A stretch of 64,000 bases of DNA from an uncultured Blautia sp. (GTDB lineage: Bacteria; Bacillota; Clostridia; Lachnospirales; Lachnospiraceae), in the NCBI GenBank assembly GCA_937900135.1, contig CALCDJ010000056.1, positions 62,001 through 126,000 on the forward strand, read 5' to 3'. The notes below the pieces were generated by a model. The model saw only the letters and a program-made list of their open reading frames with translations. It did no database searches and was not told the origin of the DNA. Both the position numbers and the translations under genes were made by a program. Shown here one piece after another: positions 17,226 to 24,980 of the stretch. The stretch's first letter is position 1. Each line of letters opens with the position of its first letter.

Positions 17226-18003
17226 GATCCATTACCTCCCTGGCCAATGCCATATATTCTTTTGCACTTCTGCTGCTTTTCTTATATTCCACCACCGGAA
17301 CGCTGTTGTCCTGCGCCCATTCAATGGAACTGTCCACACGGATAAAAGATTCAAACAGAGTGATGCCCTCCATCGCCTGCAGGGTTTCCATGGTCTGTTT
17401 AAAATAATTCTTCCTGGTATCCGCCTTGGTGATCACTACGCCAAGCACCTGAAGAGCCGGGGAAATCTCCTTCACCTCATTGAGAAACTCAAACATATTG
17501 GCAAGACCGAACATGCCCCATGGGCTGGCTTCCACTGGAACAAGCACCTGATCAGAGGCGCAGAGAATATTCATCACCCATCCCCCAAGCGTAGGAGGCG
17601 CATCAATGAGAATATAATCGTACACCCCGGAAGCCTTAATCTTCTGCAGGCACTTCCGAAGGATAAATTCTCTCTGCCATTTTGTAAAGAGTTCGTATTC
17701 AATGGAACTCATCAATGTGGAGGAGGGAATCAGATCCAGATTCTCATATGGAGTATGTACGATAAACTCTGTCAGATCCTGCTGTTTTCCAATGGCATAG
17801 TATAGATTTTTCTCCCCTGCTGCCATGGCAAGAACCTCTTCCTCAGAAAAGAAGGCCAGAGACAGATTCAGCTGCATATCCCCATCCACCAGGAGCACCT
17901 TTTTGCCTTCCTTCGCCATGGCTGCGCCTACGTTGGAGCAGGTGGTGGATTTTCCGCTTCCTCCCTTATTGTTTGTAAAACATATGGTCACTGTGTTTTT
18001 CAT
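17206..18003 (-). CDS. ParA/MinD-family ATPase without a ParB gene
   Basis: A 265-aa cytoplasmic P-loop ATPase with the deviant Walker A 'NNKGGSGKSTTCSN' (KGGSGKST at 13-20), the A' motif 'VLLVDGDMQLNLS' and Walker B 'YDYILIDAPPTLGG'. In this family ATP-dependent dimers bind DNA or membrane and position a cargo. It has no N-terminal HTH, so it is a small type Ib-like or orphan ParA. No ParB, parS cluster or plasmid genes are near, so it is not the chromosomal Soj/Spo0J pair. It is followed by the 67-aa gene overlapping its stop and then a terminator. Confidence 0.85.
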   Translation of the reverse strand: MKNTVTICFTNNKGGSGKSTTCSNVGAAMAKEGKKVLLVDGDMQLNLSLAFFSEEEVLAMAAGEKNLYYAIGKQQDLTEFIVHTPYENLDLIPSSTLMSSIEYELFTKWQREFILRKCLQKIKASGVYDYILIDAPPTLGGWVMNILCASDQVLVPVEASPWGMFGLANMFEFLNEVKEISPALQVLGVVITKADTRKNYFKQTMETLQAMEGITLFESFIRVDSSIEWAQDNSVPVVEYKKSSRSAKEYMALAREVMDHVLRES

Positions 18004-18037
18004 GACATCCTCCCCATGTATTTCCCTGATTTTTTCC

Positions 18038-18046
18038 AGTATATCA
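18038..18046 (-). promoter_or_regulatory. Possible extended -10 promoter of parA
   Basis: The minus strand reads TGATATACT, an extended -10 (TGnTATACT), about 35 bases before the parA ATG. No good -35 is visible, and readthrough from the btu operon is also possible. Confidence 0.4.
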
Positions 18047-18096
18047 CAATTCCCTCTCCTTGTATCTGGTTTTTCAGAAAAAAACGGATTCTGTCT

Positions 18097-19200
18097 CTAT
18101 TTCTTTTCCACAGGAATGCCAAGACGTTCTGCTTCTTTTATCAGTTCCCTGTTTTTCTCATTCATCATTCCAAAAGAGTCCACCGCGCAGATCAGCTTCT
18201 CACAGTCCTTTAACACCGATAGCCCTTCCTCCAGCGCCTGTTCTCCCACCGGTTCAAAGGGAGCCTCTGAAATCACTTTTGCCCCAAGGGCTTTGGCCAC
18301 CTGGTAGTCCACATCATTTTCATGAATCACACCTGCTGCAAAGGGAATTCCCCGGCGTTGAAGAGAGCGGTATACAGGAATCCCCTTTCCGTTTCCTCCA
18401 ATTACAAAAACCTTTGGCTCCCCGGCCGGCGGTTCCATCTCCATGCAGCCAAAGGCTGCATTGTAGCTCCCGCTGGTAATTCCATACAGCTGGCGGATAT
18501 AAGAAGAGGTAAAAATCTCCTCCGGAGTTCCATAACGATCAATATGGTCTCCATGAACGCAGATTACATAATCGGAAATCTTCTGGGCCAGATCCAGTTC
18601 ATGGAGCGACATGAGCACCGCGGTTCCCCGCTCTGTCACCATTTGTTTTAAGATGGTCAGAAGCTCCAGCTTATGACGGATATCCAAAAAAGAGGTGGGT
18701 TCATCCAGTACAATGATCTCCGGCTCCTGACAAATGGCTCTGGCAAGCAGGATTCTCTGCCGCTGCCCATCGCTGATGGCGGTAAAGTCCCGGTCTTTAA
18801 ACTCCATGGCATGAACTGTTTCAAGGGCTTCCCTTACTTTTTCTTTGTCCTTTTGAGAAAGAATTCCAAGGGTTCCTGTATAGGGGTATCGCCCGGTTGC
18901 CACAATGTCCTCGCAGGTCATCAGTTCTGTCCGCATCCGTTCTGTCATCACAAGAGCCAGTTTCTTTGCCACTTCTTTGGATGACATTTTGTGCATCATT
19001 TCCTGGTCCAGATACACAGTCCCCCCAACCAGCTTTAACTGCCGTGTAATACTTTTTAATATCGTAGATTTTCCCGCCCCGTTGGGGCCGATCAGGGTAA
19101 GGATCTCTCCTTTTTTTAACCGGATAGAAATATTGCGGATCAGCGCCTTCCCATCATATCCCACATCCAGATCTGTGGTATAAACATAATAATTTTCCAT
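18097..19200 (-). CDS. btuD: Cobalamin-type ABC ATPase with a C-terminal extra domain
   Basis: A 367-aa protein. Residues 1 to about 245 are a FecE/BtuD-type ABC ATPase: Walker A GPNGAGKST (38-46), signature 'ISDGQRQRILLARAI', Walker B 'EIIVLDEPTSFLDI' and H-loop 'SLHELDLAQ'. From about residue 262 there is an extra 106-residue domain beginning 'PKVFVIGGNGKGIPVYRSL' with alternating beta-alpha pattern, Rossmann-like, absent from E. coli BtuD (249 aa). The ATG directly follows the stop of the permease gene. Assignment to corrinoids rather than siderophores rests on the B12 riboswitch heading the operon. Confidence 0.85.
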   Translation of the reverse strand: MENYYVYTTDLDVGYDGKALIRNISIRLKKGEILTLIGPNGAGKSTILKSITRQLKLVGGTVYLDQEMMHKMSSKEVAKKLALVMTERMRTELMTCEDIVATGRYPYTGTLGILSQKDKEKVREALETVHAMEFKDRDFTAISDGQRQRILLARAICQEPEIIVLDEPTSFLDIRHKLELLTILKQMVTERGTAVLMSLHELDLAQKISDYVICVHGDHIDRYGTPEEIFTSSYIRQLYGITSGSYNAAFGCMEMEPPAGEPKVFVIGGNGKGIPVYRSLQRRGIPFAAGVIHENDVDYQVAKALGAKVISEAPFEPVGEQALEEGLSVLKDCEKLICAVDSFGMMNEKNRELIKEAERLGIPVEKK

Positions 19201-20217
19201 TTACACAGTCCTCTGTTTTCGTATCATGATATAAATAACCACCGGCGCGCCAAATACTGCGGTTACAGAACTGATGCTCAGCTCCGTAGGCGCAAACATG
19301 GTTCTGGCCAGAAGATCGCAGAACAGGCAAAATACAGCCCCTCCCAGAAAACAGCCAGGAATCACCAGCAAAGGTCTGGAGGTTTTCAGGAGACTCTTTA
19401 CCAGGTGGGGAACTGCAATCCCCACAAAGGAAATGGGACCTGCAAAAGCAGTTACACAGGCAGACAGCACACTGGATAACAAAATCAGCGCCACCCGAAA
19501 CCATTTGATATTCACGCCCATGTTCTGGGCGTACGCTTCTCCCAGCTGATACGCCCCAATGGGCTTTGACATAAGAAAGGTTAAGAGCAGGGTAATCAGA
19601 ACCACGCCTGTCATTACAGATACATTTTCCCAGTTCATTCCCGAAAAGCTTCCCAGCGACCAGTTATGGAGATTTACAATATTGGAATCGTCTGCAAAGG
19701 TAATCACAAAGTCCGTAATGGCGGAACAGATATAACCAATCATAATACCGCTGATTACCAGCATGGACATTTTCTGTACCTTTCTGGATACCAGGAGCAC
19801 AAAGCCCATGGAGATCATGGCCCCCACAAAGGCAGCCAAAATCAGTACCGCCGAACCTGCTGTCATGGATTTTTCCAGCAGATAGATCATTACAAGAGAG
19901 ACCACCAGCTTTGCTCCAGAGGATATTCCCAGGACAAAAGGACCTGCAATAGGATTTCCAAAAAAGGTCTGAAGCAGAAAGCCGGAAACCGACAATGCGC
20001 CGCCCAGAATAATCACGGAAAGAATTCTGGGAAGGCGAATCTCCCACACAATATTATAAGCCGTTTCTTCTCCTGTCCCGGATAGAAGAATGGCAAAAAT
20101 TTCTTTCACTGATAACCGGATGCTCCCTGAATTGATATTCCAGATCGCAAGCCCGGCCAGAAGAGCCCCCAGTATCAGAAAGGCGGCCCAGTATCTTCCG
20201 TTCTTTTTTCGTTCCAT
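19201..20217 (-). CDS. btuC: Cobalamin-type ABC permease (FecCD family)
   Basis: A 338-aa membrane protein with about nine or ten helices. FecCD motifs are visible: 'RLPRILSVIILGGALSVSGFLLQTFFGNPIAGPFVLGISSGAKL' early on and 'GPISFVGIAVPHLVKSL' near residue 265, which contacts the ATPase. It starts 19 bases after the btuF stop. It forms the homodimeric translocation channel for the corrinoid delivered by the binding protein. Confidence 0.9.
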   Translation of the reverse strand: MERKKNGRYWAAFLILGALLAGLAIWNINSGSIRLSVKEIFAILLSGTGEETAYNIVWEIRLPRILSVIILGGALSVSGFLLQTFFGNPIAGPFVLGISSGAKLVVSLVMIYLLEKSMTAGSAVLILAAFVGAMISMGFVLLVSRKVQKMSMLVISGIMIGYICSAITDFVITFADDSNIVNLHNWSLGSFSGMNWENVSVMTGVVLITLLLTFLMSKPIGAYQLGEAYAQNMGVNIKWFRVALILLSSVLSACVTAFAGPISFVGIAVPHLVKSLLKTSRPLLVIPGCFLGGAVFCLFCDLLARTMFAPTELSISSVTAVFGAPVVIYIMIRKQRTV

Positions 20218-20236
20218 TTTTCTGCCTCACTTTGCT

Positions 20237-21367
20237 TTATTGAAGTTTGTGCATATAATTTAACTGATCCAGGGAAGATGACTCCTGGGTGAGAATGGTA
20301 TGAATGTCCTCAATCATTTTTCCAAGACCTGTGGTCTCCTGAAACAGATTCTTTTCTGTACACCATACGTTCCCCTCTTTTACTGCCTTAAAATCTTTCA
20401 GCAGCGTACTTTTGTCAAACAGTTCTTCCAAAGAAGTCAATTCACTGTCTATGGTGCTGTTGTAAATAAGATAATCCGCATCCTTTGCCTTGGCATAGAA
20501 TTCTTCCATCTGCATATTCATGGTGGAAAGGGCATTGTCCTCCCCTCCCAGATCCGGAAAAATGTAATTTCCTCCTGCCAGCTGGATCATTTTTGACACA
20601 TAATCCCCGGATTTTCTCACATTGACGTAACCATTGGAAGAGACATAGAAGAAAGCAACCGTTTTCCCGGTATTGTTTTCTGCCAGAACGCCTTCCAGAC
20701 GTTTCATTTCCTCCTGGAAGATCTCTTCTGCCTTTTCTTCTTTTCCAAGAAGCGCCCCATACAGCTTAATCCATTCCAGTCTTCCCAGAGGATGGCTTTC
20801 GTAACTGGAACGTTCCACCATAACAGGAATCCCAAACTGTTCCAGCTTTTCCTTCACCTCTGGAGTATGATAAATCATAGTGGATTCTATGGCAAGTCCG
20901 CAGCCTTCCGATACGATTCGTTCATAATCCGGCGCACTGTACTTGCCTGCATAAAGCATCTTTCCACTTTTTATGGCTTCCCGGGCCTCTTCAATATACC
21001 AGCCGTCCGCATCGGTTCCAGAAAGACGGATTCGGTCCATTTCATCCAGCGCCCGAAAAAAATCCATGGCAGAGGTTGCCACCAGATACAGTCGGTCTAC
21101 CTTTTCCGGAAGCACCTTCACCTCTTTCCCAAGGCCTTTTGGCGCTTCTTTTCCCTCTGGAACCAGAAGAAATTCTCCGGTATCCTTGATGGTGATTTTT
21201 TTGTAGCCGTCTTTATAATAGTCCACGGAAAACTGATCGGCATAAGCAAGCTCCAAACTGTGATCCAGAACCAGAGACTCCTTCTTGTCTGCCTGTACCA
21301 GGCAGCTCCCCAGAAGCACCAAAGCTCCCATCAGTATTCCTGCCGCAATTTTTCTGTATTTTTTCAT
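20237..21367 (-). CDS. btuF: Corrinoid/iron-complex-type ABC substrate-binding protein
   Basis: A 376-aa Peripla_BP_2 (BtuF/FepB) family protein. The signal sequence ends at a plausible lipobox 'LVLLGSC', so it is probably anchored on the outer membrane face. Domain landmarks are 'LYLVATSAMDFFRALDEM', 'LAIESTMIYHTPEVKEKLEQFGIPVMVERSSYESHPLGRLEWIKLYGALLG', and 'KDADYLIYNSTI'. The long helix linking the two lobes is of the expected type. It starts 9 bases after the preceding gene stop, in the riboswitch-led operon. Confidence 0.83.
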   Translation of the reverse strand: MKKYRKIAAGILMGALVLLGSCLVQADKKESLVLDHSLELAYADQFSVDYYKDGYKKITIKDTGEFLLVPEGKEAPKGLGKEVKVLPEKVDRLYLVATSAMDFFRALDEMDRIRLSGTDADGWYIEEAREAIKSGKMLYAGKYSAPDYERIVSEGCGLAIESTMIYHTPEVKEKLEQFGIPVMVERSSYESHPLGRLEWIKLYGALLGKEEKAEEIFQEEMKRLEGVLAENNTGKTVAFFYVSSNGYVNVRKSGDYVSKMIQLAGGNYIFPDLGGEDNALSTMNMQMEEFYAKAKDADYLIYNSTIDSELTSLEELFDKSTLLKDFKAVKEGNVWCTEKNLFQETTGLGKMIEDIHTILTQESSSLDQLNYMHKLQ

Positions 21368-21376
21368 ATGCTTCTC

Positions 21377-22231
21377 TTACTCTGCTTCCTTGAGAGATTC
21401 ACTGTCAAACTGTAAGGTATACTCAATCTCATGAGGGGTACTCATGGCAACCGTATCTCCCACAACCTCCATTGGACAGTCAAATTGTTCCACCGGAAGT
21501 TCAAAAGTGGAATTTCCCTCTTTGTTTACCGGTTCATATTTCTCTTCGCCAAGTTTCATATAATCGTAATAAGGACTGCTCCAGATAATCGTAGCCGTTG
21601 CCTTTCCATCCTCAATCACCAGTCTGGCCGGGGACTCCACAGTTGCCTTTCCGGAACCGCCTTTTAATTCCACCTCTACGGTATAACTTCCATCCTTCGC
21701 CTTTAACTCTTTTACCGTTTTTCCCTGGGAAGCTTCCTCCCCTTCTTCCATTGGCTTGGGATCTGTAACACTTACCTTATGATCGTACCATTTTCCTTTT
21801 TTTCCAATAAGCGCCACATCAAATTCCTCATCCAGCGCCGGAACGGGAATATCAAAGCCATACACCGTTTCCTGATATCCGTCGCTGTAAGTCACCTCGT
21901 CTTCTGTGGGTTCTAAAAGCTCTGCGCCTTCTTTCTTTGCATCTTCTGCTTTTCCGGCAAATAAGTTCAGAATGCCCTTGGAGGCAAGACTTACGTGAAT
22001 GGTCATTTCTCCATCCTTTACCGTGAGAACGCCTCTGCCTTCCTTCGCTTCATTGACATGAAACATACTGCTGTCCGTGTCAAATTCCGCACTGTAAATG
22101 CCATCCTTTAAAACACTGGCGTTTTCCGCCTCCTCTGCCCCTTCTGCCCCGAAAACCGGACAGGCTCCTGCTGCAAAAGCCGGAATCGTAAGGATGGACA
22201 GCGCCAGAACCAAAGAACGTTTCATTTTCAT
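21377..22231 (-). CDS. Exported two-repeat beta-rich protein of the B12 operon
   Basis: A 284-aa exported protein (signal about 1-28, cleavage near 'VFGAEG'; a Cys in 'AAGAC' could also be a weak lipobox). The rest is two related beta-rich units. Unit 1 (about 40-160) starts 'LKDGIYSAEFDTDSSMFHVNE', unit 2 (about 175-280) starts 'KDGSYTVEVELKGGSGKATV' and contains 'IIWSSPYYDYMKLGEEKYEP'. Both run through 'vkDGe/k-a-T-…' strands and end in a '-Y-FDIPV/-FELPV-' strand. The layout recalls NEAT-type heme-binding domains, but I cannot show the key residues, so this is only a suggestion. It lies between cbiK and btuF, which suggests a surface corrinoid or metal-binding role. Confidence 0.6.
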   Translation of the reverse strand: MKMKRSLVLALSILTIPAFAAGACPVFGAEGAEEAENASVLKDGIYSAEFDTDSSMFHVNEAKEGRGVLTVKDGEMTIHVSLASKGILNLFAGKAEDAKKEGAELLEPTEDEVTYSDGYQETVYGFDIPVPALDEEFDVALIGKKGKWYDHKVSVTDPKPMEEGEEASQGKTVKELKAKDGSYTVEVELKGGSGKATVESPARLVIEDGKATATIIWSSPYYDYMKLGEEKYEPVNKEGNSTFELPVEQFDCPMEVVGDTVAMSTPHEIEYTLQFDSESLKEAE

Positions 22232-22250
22232 TTCATTTATCTCCTTTCAT

Positions 22251-22282
22251 AAAAACTGCCCGGAGCTACAGACTCCGGGCAG
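22251..22282 (-). terminator. Attenuating hairpin after cbiK
   Basis: Arms CTGCCCGGAG (22256-22265) and CTCCGGGCAG (22273-22282) form a perfect 10-bp stem followed on the minus strand by U5. It lies between cbiK and the rest of the operon, so it should lower expression of the transporter genes relative to cbiK. Confidence 0.7.
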
Positions 22283-22294
22283 ACTTTTTTATTT

Positions 22295-23533
22295 TTATTT
22301 TGCCAGAGAATCCATGGCTGCTTTTGTGTGTTCCACATAAAGCTGTTTCACAGCATCAATTCTTCCAAGACCTGCAATCTGCGCCTCTACGCTGTCAAAG
22401 TTTCCAGAAGCTTCCAACATGCTCTTCCAGGAATCTTCTTCTGCGCCTGCCATATCGTTGTTTGCATGATCCCCTGCAACTACCATCAAAGGACGAAGAA
22501 TGACTTTTTTGTATCCGGCTTCCTTCACCTTTTCGATGACAGCCTCGCATGCCGTATCCTCCGGTTCTCCTTCAACAGTTCCGATAAAAGCGTTTTTATA
22601 ACCAAGCTCTTCCATCTGTGTCTGCATCTGACTGTAGCTTACTTTTGCAGTATGGCTGGTTCCATGTCCCAGGAAAACGAAAGCAGCTCCTTCCTGCGCG
22701 GCAGCATCCATGGATTCATATCCTGCATCTGCAATCGCTGCATCTGCAACTGCCTTTGCAACGGCCTCTTTGTCTTCGTTGATCACTGTGGCATCCTCAC
22801 CCACTTCTCCTAACATAGGTTCTGCAATGGCTACAGATTCAAACTTGTCCTGGTAAGCTTCCAGCATTTCTGCCATTTCATCATACTCTGCCCCATGCAT
22901 CAGATGTGTAGGCTGTACCACCAGATTCTTCACACCGTTTTCCACTGCGCGGTCCAGCGCCTGTTCCATGTTGTCGATGACTTCCCCGTCTCTTGCCTGT
23001 ACATGGTTGATGATAATCTGCGCGGTAAAGGCTCTCCGTACAGACCAGTCCGGATAGGCTTCCTTTAAAGCATCCTCAATTCCCTTAATGTCCTCTACGC
23101 GGCTGTCGTTATAGGAAGTGCCGAAGCTGACTACCAGAAGTTCATTCTCCCCGATTTCATCCTGATTCAAAGCATCGTCTTTGGAAGCATCCCCGGTATC
23201 CAGTCCAAAATAATCCGGACTAGCCTCTTCTCCTTCTACCAGTTCCTTCTGGGCATCAGTAAGAGCATCCCAGGCTTCTTTTGCTGCGGCACAGTCTGCA
23301 TCTGTGGTCTCCGTGCGTTCCTGTACATAGATCTTGTCAATCAGCTCTGCTGCCTTCTGTGCGGCTGCCTCATCTTCGCTTGCATCGGCTTCTTCTGTTT
23401 TTTCATCTGTCTCCTCTGCTGCTTCTTCCAGGGCTGTCTCTTCCTCTGCTGCATAAGGGGTCACCGTTCCCATCATTACCATGGTACTTACGGTAAGACC
23501 CATTGCCAGTGCTTTTACGACTTTGTTTTTCAT
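22295..23533 (-). CDS. cbiK: Exported sirohydrochlorin cobaltochelatase, CbiK type
   Basis: A 412-aa protein; start ATG 23531-23533 lies 7 bases after AAGGAGGA. Residues 1-30 are a signal peptide ('…MMGTVTPYAAEEE'), followed by an acidic linker and a helical spacer to about 110. The CbiK domain then begins 'ENELLVVSFGTSYNDSRVEDIKGIEDAL' and shows 'VVQPTHLMHGAEYDEM' and 'LRPLMVVAGDHANNDMAG', whose histidines correspond to the metal-binding His residues of the class II chelatase fold; 'FLGHGTSH' is also conserved. The family inserts Co2+ into sirohydrochlorin for anaerobic cobalamin synthesis. Export is odd for that job; Desulfovibrio has a periplasmic CbiK, so heme, metal storage or corrinoid salvage are alternatives. 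Confidence 0.87.
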   Translation of the reverse strand: MKNKVVKALAMGLTVSTMVMMGTVTPYAAEEETALEEAAEETDEKTEEADASEDEAAAQKAAELIDKIYVQERTETTDADCAAAKEAWDALTDAQKELVEGEEASPDYFGLDTGDASKDDALNQDEIGENELLVVSFGTSYNDSRVEDIKGIEDALKEAYPDWSVRRAFTAQIIINHVQARDGEVIDNMEQALDRAVENGVKNLVVQPTHLMHGAEYDEMAEMLEAYQDKFESVAIAEPMLGEVGEDATVINEDKEAVAKAVADAAIADAGYESMDAAAQEGAAFVFLGHGTSHTAKVSYSQMQTQMEELGYKNAFIGTVEGEPEDTACEAVIEKVKEAGYKKVILRPLMVVAGDHANNDMAGAEEDSWKSMLEASGNFDSVEAQIAGLGRIDAVKQLYVEHTKAAMDSLAK

Positions 23534-23637
23534 GTTTTTTTCCTCCTTATTATATGAGTATGGTTCCTTCATGAGATACAAAGCCGTCTTTCCTGTTATA
23601 GCCAAAGACCCTTCGGAAAATTCTCTCCTGAATAAAT

Positions 23638-23666
23638 AAAAAAACCTCTTACCAGTAGGTAAAAGG
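23638..23666 (-). terminator. Riboswitch expression-platform terminator
   Basis: Arms CCTCTTACC (23645-23653) and GGTAAAAGG (23658-23666) with a 4-base loop, then U7 on the minus strand (23638-23644). It lies between the cobalamin aptamer and cbiK, which fits transcription termination when B12 is bound. Confidence 0.8.
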
Positions 23667-23751
23667 CTCATCCAGGCTTCTCAGAAATTACAGTTCTTGT
23701 TTCTCTCAAGCGGTACAACCAATTACTCGTGATCTGGGACAAAAGTCCCTG

Positions 23752-23935
23752 TACCAACAACAGGCAGGTTTCCTGGCTTACAGATCTAAATATGAAATTT
23801 CCTTCCCGGTTTCCCAGTGGATGGCTCACGCCGCAACGTCATACTCCCTGCTTACAGTGACGAGATCGTACAGGACTTGCACCTGTTTCCCTTTTACCCA
23901 TTGGCAGCAAGCTGCCTTTGGCACCTGTTATTTCC
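23752..23935 (-). ncRNA. Cobalamin (B12) riboswitch aptamer
   Basis: The minus strand carries the conserved cobalamin riboswitch parts in order: GGTGCC, then AAAGGGAAACAGGTG and CAAGTCCTGTAC, GTCACTGTAAGC, GCCATCCACTGGGAAACC, and the B12 box AAGCCAGGAAACCTGCCTG. Spacing is as in full-length class I/II elements. It heads the cbiK-btuFCD operon, and a terminator (23638-23666) follows 85 bases later, so high cobalamin should switch the operon off. Confidence 0.95.
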
Positions 23936-23952
23936 TTATTCAGTTCGTATTT

Positions 23953-23981
23953 AGAATAGCACAAATGATAAAAAACCACAA
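23953..23981 (-). promoter_or_regulatory. Promoter of the B12 riboswitch operon
   Basis: On the minus strand TTGTGG (23976-23981), 17-bp spacer, TATTCT (23953-23958), placing the transcript start about ten bases before the aptamer. Confidence 0.65.
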
Positions 23982-24018
23982 GATTTTTTCCATAATTTCT
24001 TATTCTTTTCTTTTTTTC

Positions 24019-24047
24019 TTGTATTTTTCCTACGCCGGGAGTATGAT
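24019..24047 (+). promoter_or_regulatory. Promoter of the merR-type gene
   Basis: TTGTAT (24019-24024), 17-bp spacer, TATGAT (24042-24047), about 30 bases before the ribosome site GGAGG (24072-24076). It diverges from the B12 promoter, 40 bases away. Confidence 0.55.
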
Positions 24048-24081
24048 TTCTTTACTTTATCATTTTTATACGGAGGCCCTT

Positions 24082-24900
24082 ATGAAAAAAGAAGGTTATT
24101 ACCGCATTGGAGAAGTCAGCCGGATCACCGGAATTTCCAAAGATACCCTGCATTTTTATAACAAGATCGGACTTCTTGTTCCTGATTATATCGACGAAGA
24201 AAACCAGTACCGCTATTATTCCCGTTGGAATCTCTGGCAGCTGGATATCATCAGTATGTGCCGGAAGCTGAGTATTCCCCTGGAAAAGGTCAAACAGCTT
24301 TTAAGTCTTCATGACAATGGAAAAATCACAGATCTTCTTCTGGATTATCAAAGCGAAGCGCTGCGTCTCAGCGAATATTACCGGCAGGTAGCTTCGGATA
24401 TTTCCTGGTATCAGCAGGAGCATATGCGCATCGCCAGCCAGAAGGATCACCAGGAAATCCAGCAAAAATACAGAAAAGCAGAACAGGTCATTACGGGAGA
24501 CGTAAAAAAAGACGGCATCTCCTACCATGCCCGTCTTCAGTCCGCTGCCAAAGAAGCGCTCCGGGAATCCCAAACCATTCAGAGAAAATACGGCTATATT
24601 CTGGGACTTCCTCAGATTTTCCAGGGAGAAATCTACAAAACAGCCGAATACCTGAAGCTTCCTGGAGAGAACTATCAGCATGTGGCGCCGGAACATCTCT
24701 ATACCCTTCCAGAGGGAGAATATGCGGTCTGCGTCCTTCGGATCGTCAAAGACCGGGCAGATTTTAACCCCCTCCTTGACTGGATGAAGGAACACCATTA
24801 CCGGACTGACGCTGTTTTTGCCGAAGAACTGGGACTTCAGCTCTTTGATTATATTGATGATTATTACTGTGAAGTTCGGGCTCACCTCCTTCCTGAATAA
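24082..24900 (+). CDS. MerR family transcriptional regulator
   Basis: A 272-aa regulator. The N-terminal winged helix 'YRIGEVSRITGISKDTLHFYNKIGLLVPDYIDEENQYRYYS' (about 6-46) is the MerR DNA-binding domain; then a dimerisation helix (about 80-125) and a C-terminal domain ending 'TLPEGEYAVCVLRIVKDRADFNPLLDWMKEHHYR…EVRAHLLPE', which looks like a GyrI/BmrR-type effector-binding domain for small hydrophobic ligands. The start ATG is 5 bases after GGAGG; the frame upstream is open but overlaps the riboswitch. The MATE pump gene follows across a 19-bp-spaced promoter, the usual target type of MerR activators. Confidence 0.88.
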   Translation: MKKEGYYRIGEVSRITGISKDTLHFYNKIGLLVPDYIDEENQYRYYSRWNLWQLDIISMCRKLSIPLEKVKQLLSLHDNGKITDLLLDYQSEALRLSEYYRQVASDISWYQQEHMRIASQKDHQEIQQKYRKAEQVITGDVKKDGISYHARLQSAAKEALRESQTIQRKYGYILGLPQIFQGEIYKTAEYLKLPGENYQHVAPEHLYTLPEGEYAVCVLRIVKDRADFNPLLDWMKEHHYRTDAVFAEELGLQLFDYIDDYYCEVRAHLLPE

Positions 24901-24917
24901 AAAAGCGAAAAAAGTGC

Positions 24918-24948
24918 TTGACCGTGTAGTTACTCCATCCTTTATGAT
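24918..24948 (+). promoter_or_regulatory. MerR-type promoter/operator of the MATE gene
   Basis: TTGACC (24918-24923) and TATGAT (24943-24948) are separated by 19 bp, too long for normal SigA promoters and the hallmark of MerR-activated ones. The spacer carries the imperfect dyad TGTAG-TTA-CTCCA, close to the TGGAG..CTCCA core of MerR operators. Confidence 0.75.
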
Positions 24949-24980
24949 CCTTGTTACGAACGAAAGGATGGTACAAAACA

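Noticed and set aside
17206..18003. Chromosomal Soj/ParA of the origin region
   Set aside because: There is no ParB/Spo0J gene, no parS-like 16-mer and no origin genes near; hence treated as an orphan ATPase.
23821..24081. A longer N-terminus for the MerR regulator
   Set aside because: The upstream part runs through the promoter region and the riboswitch, and the ATG at 24082 has the proper ribosome site and the MerR domain start.
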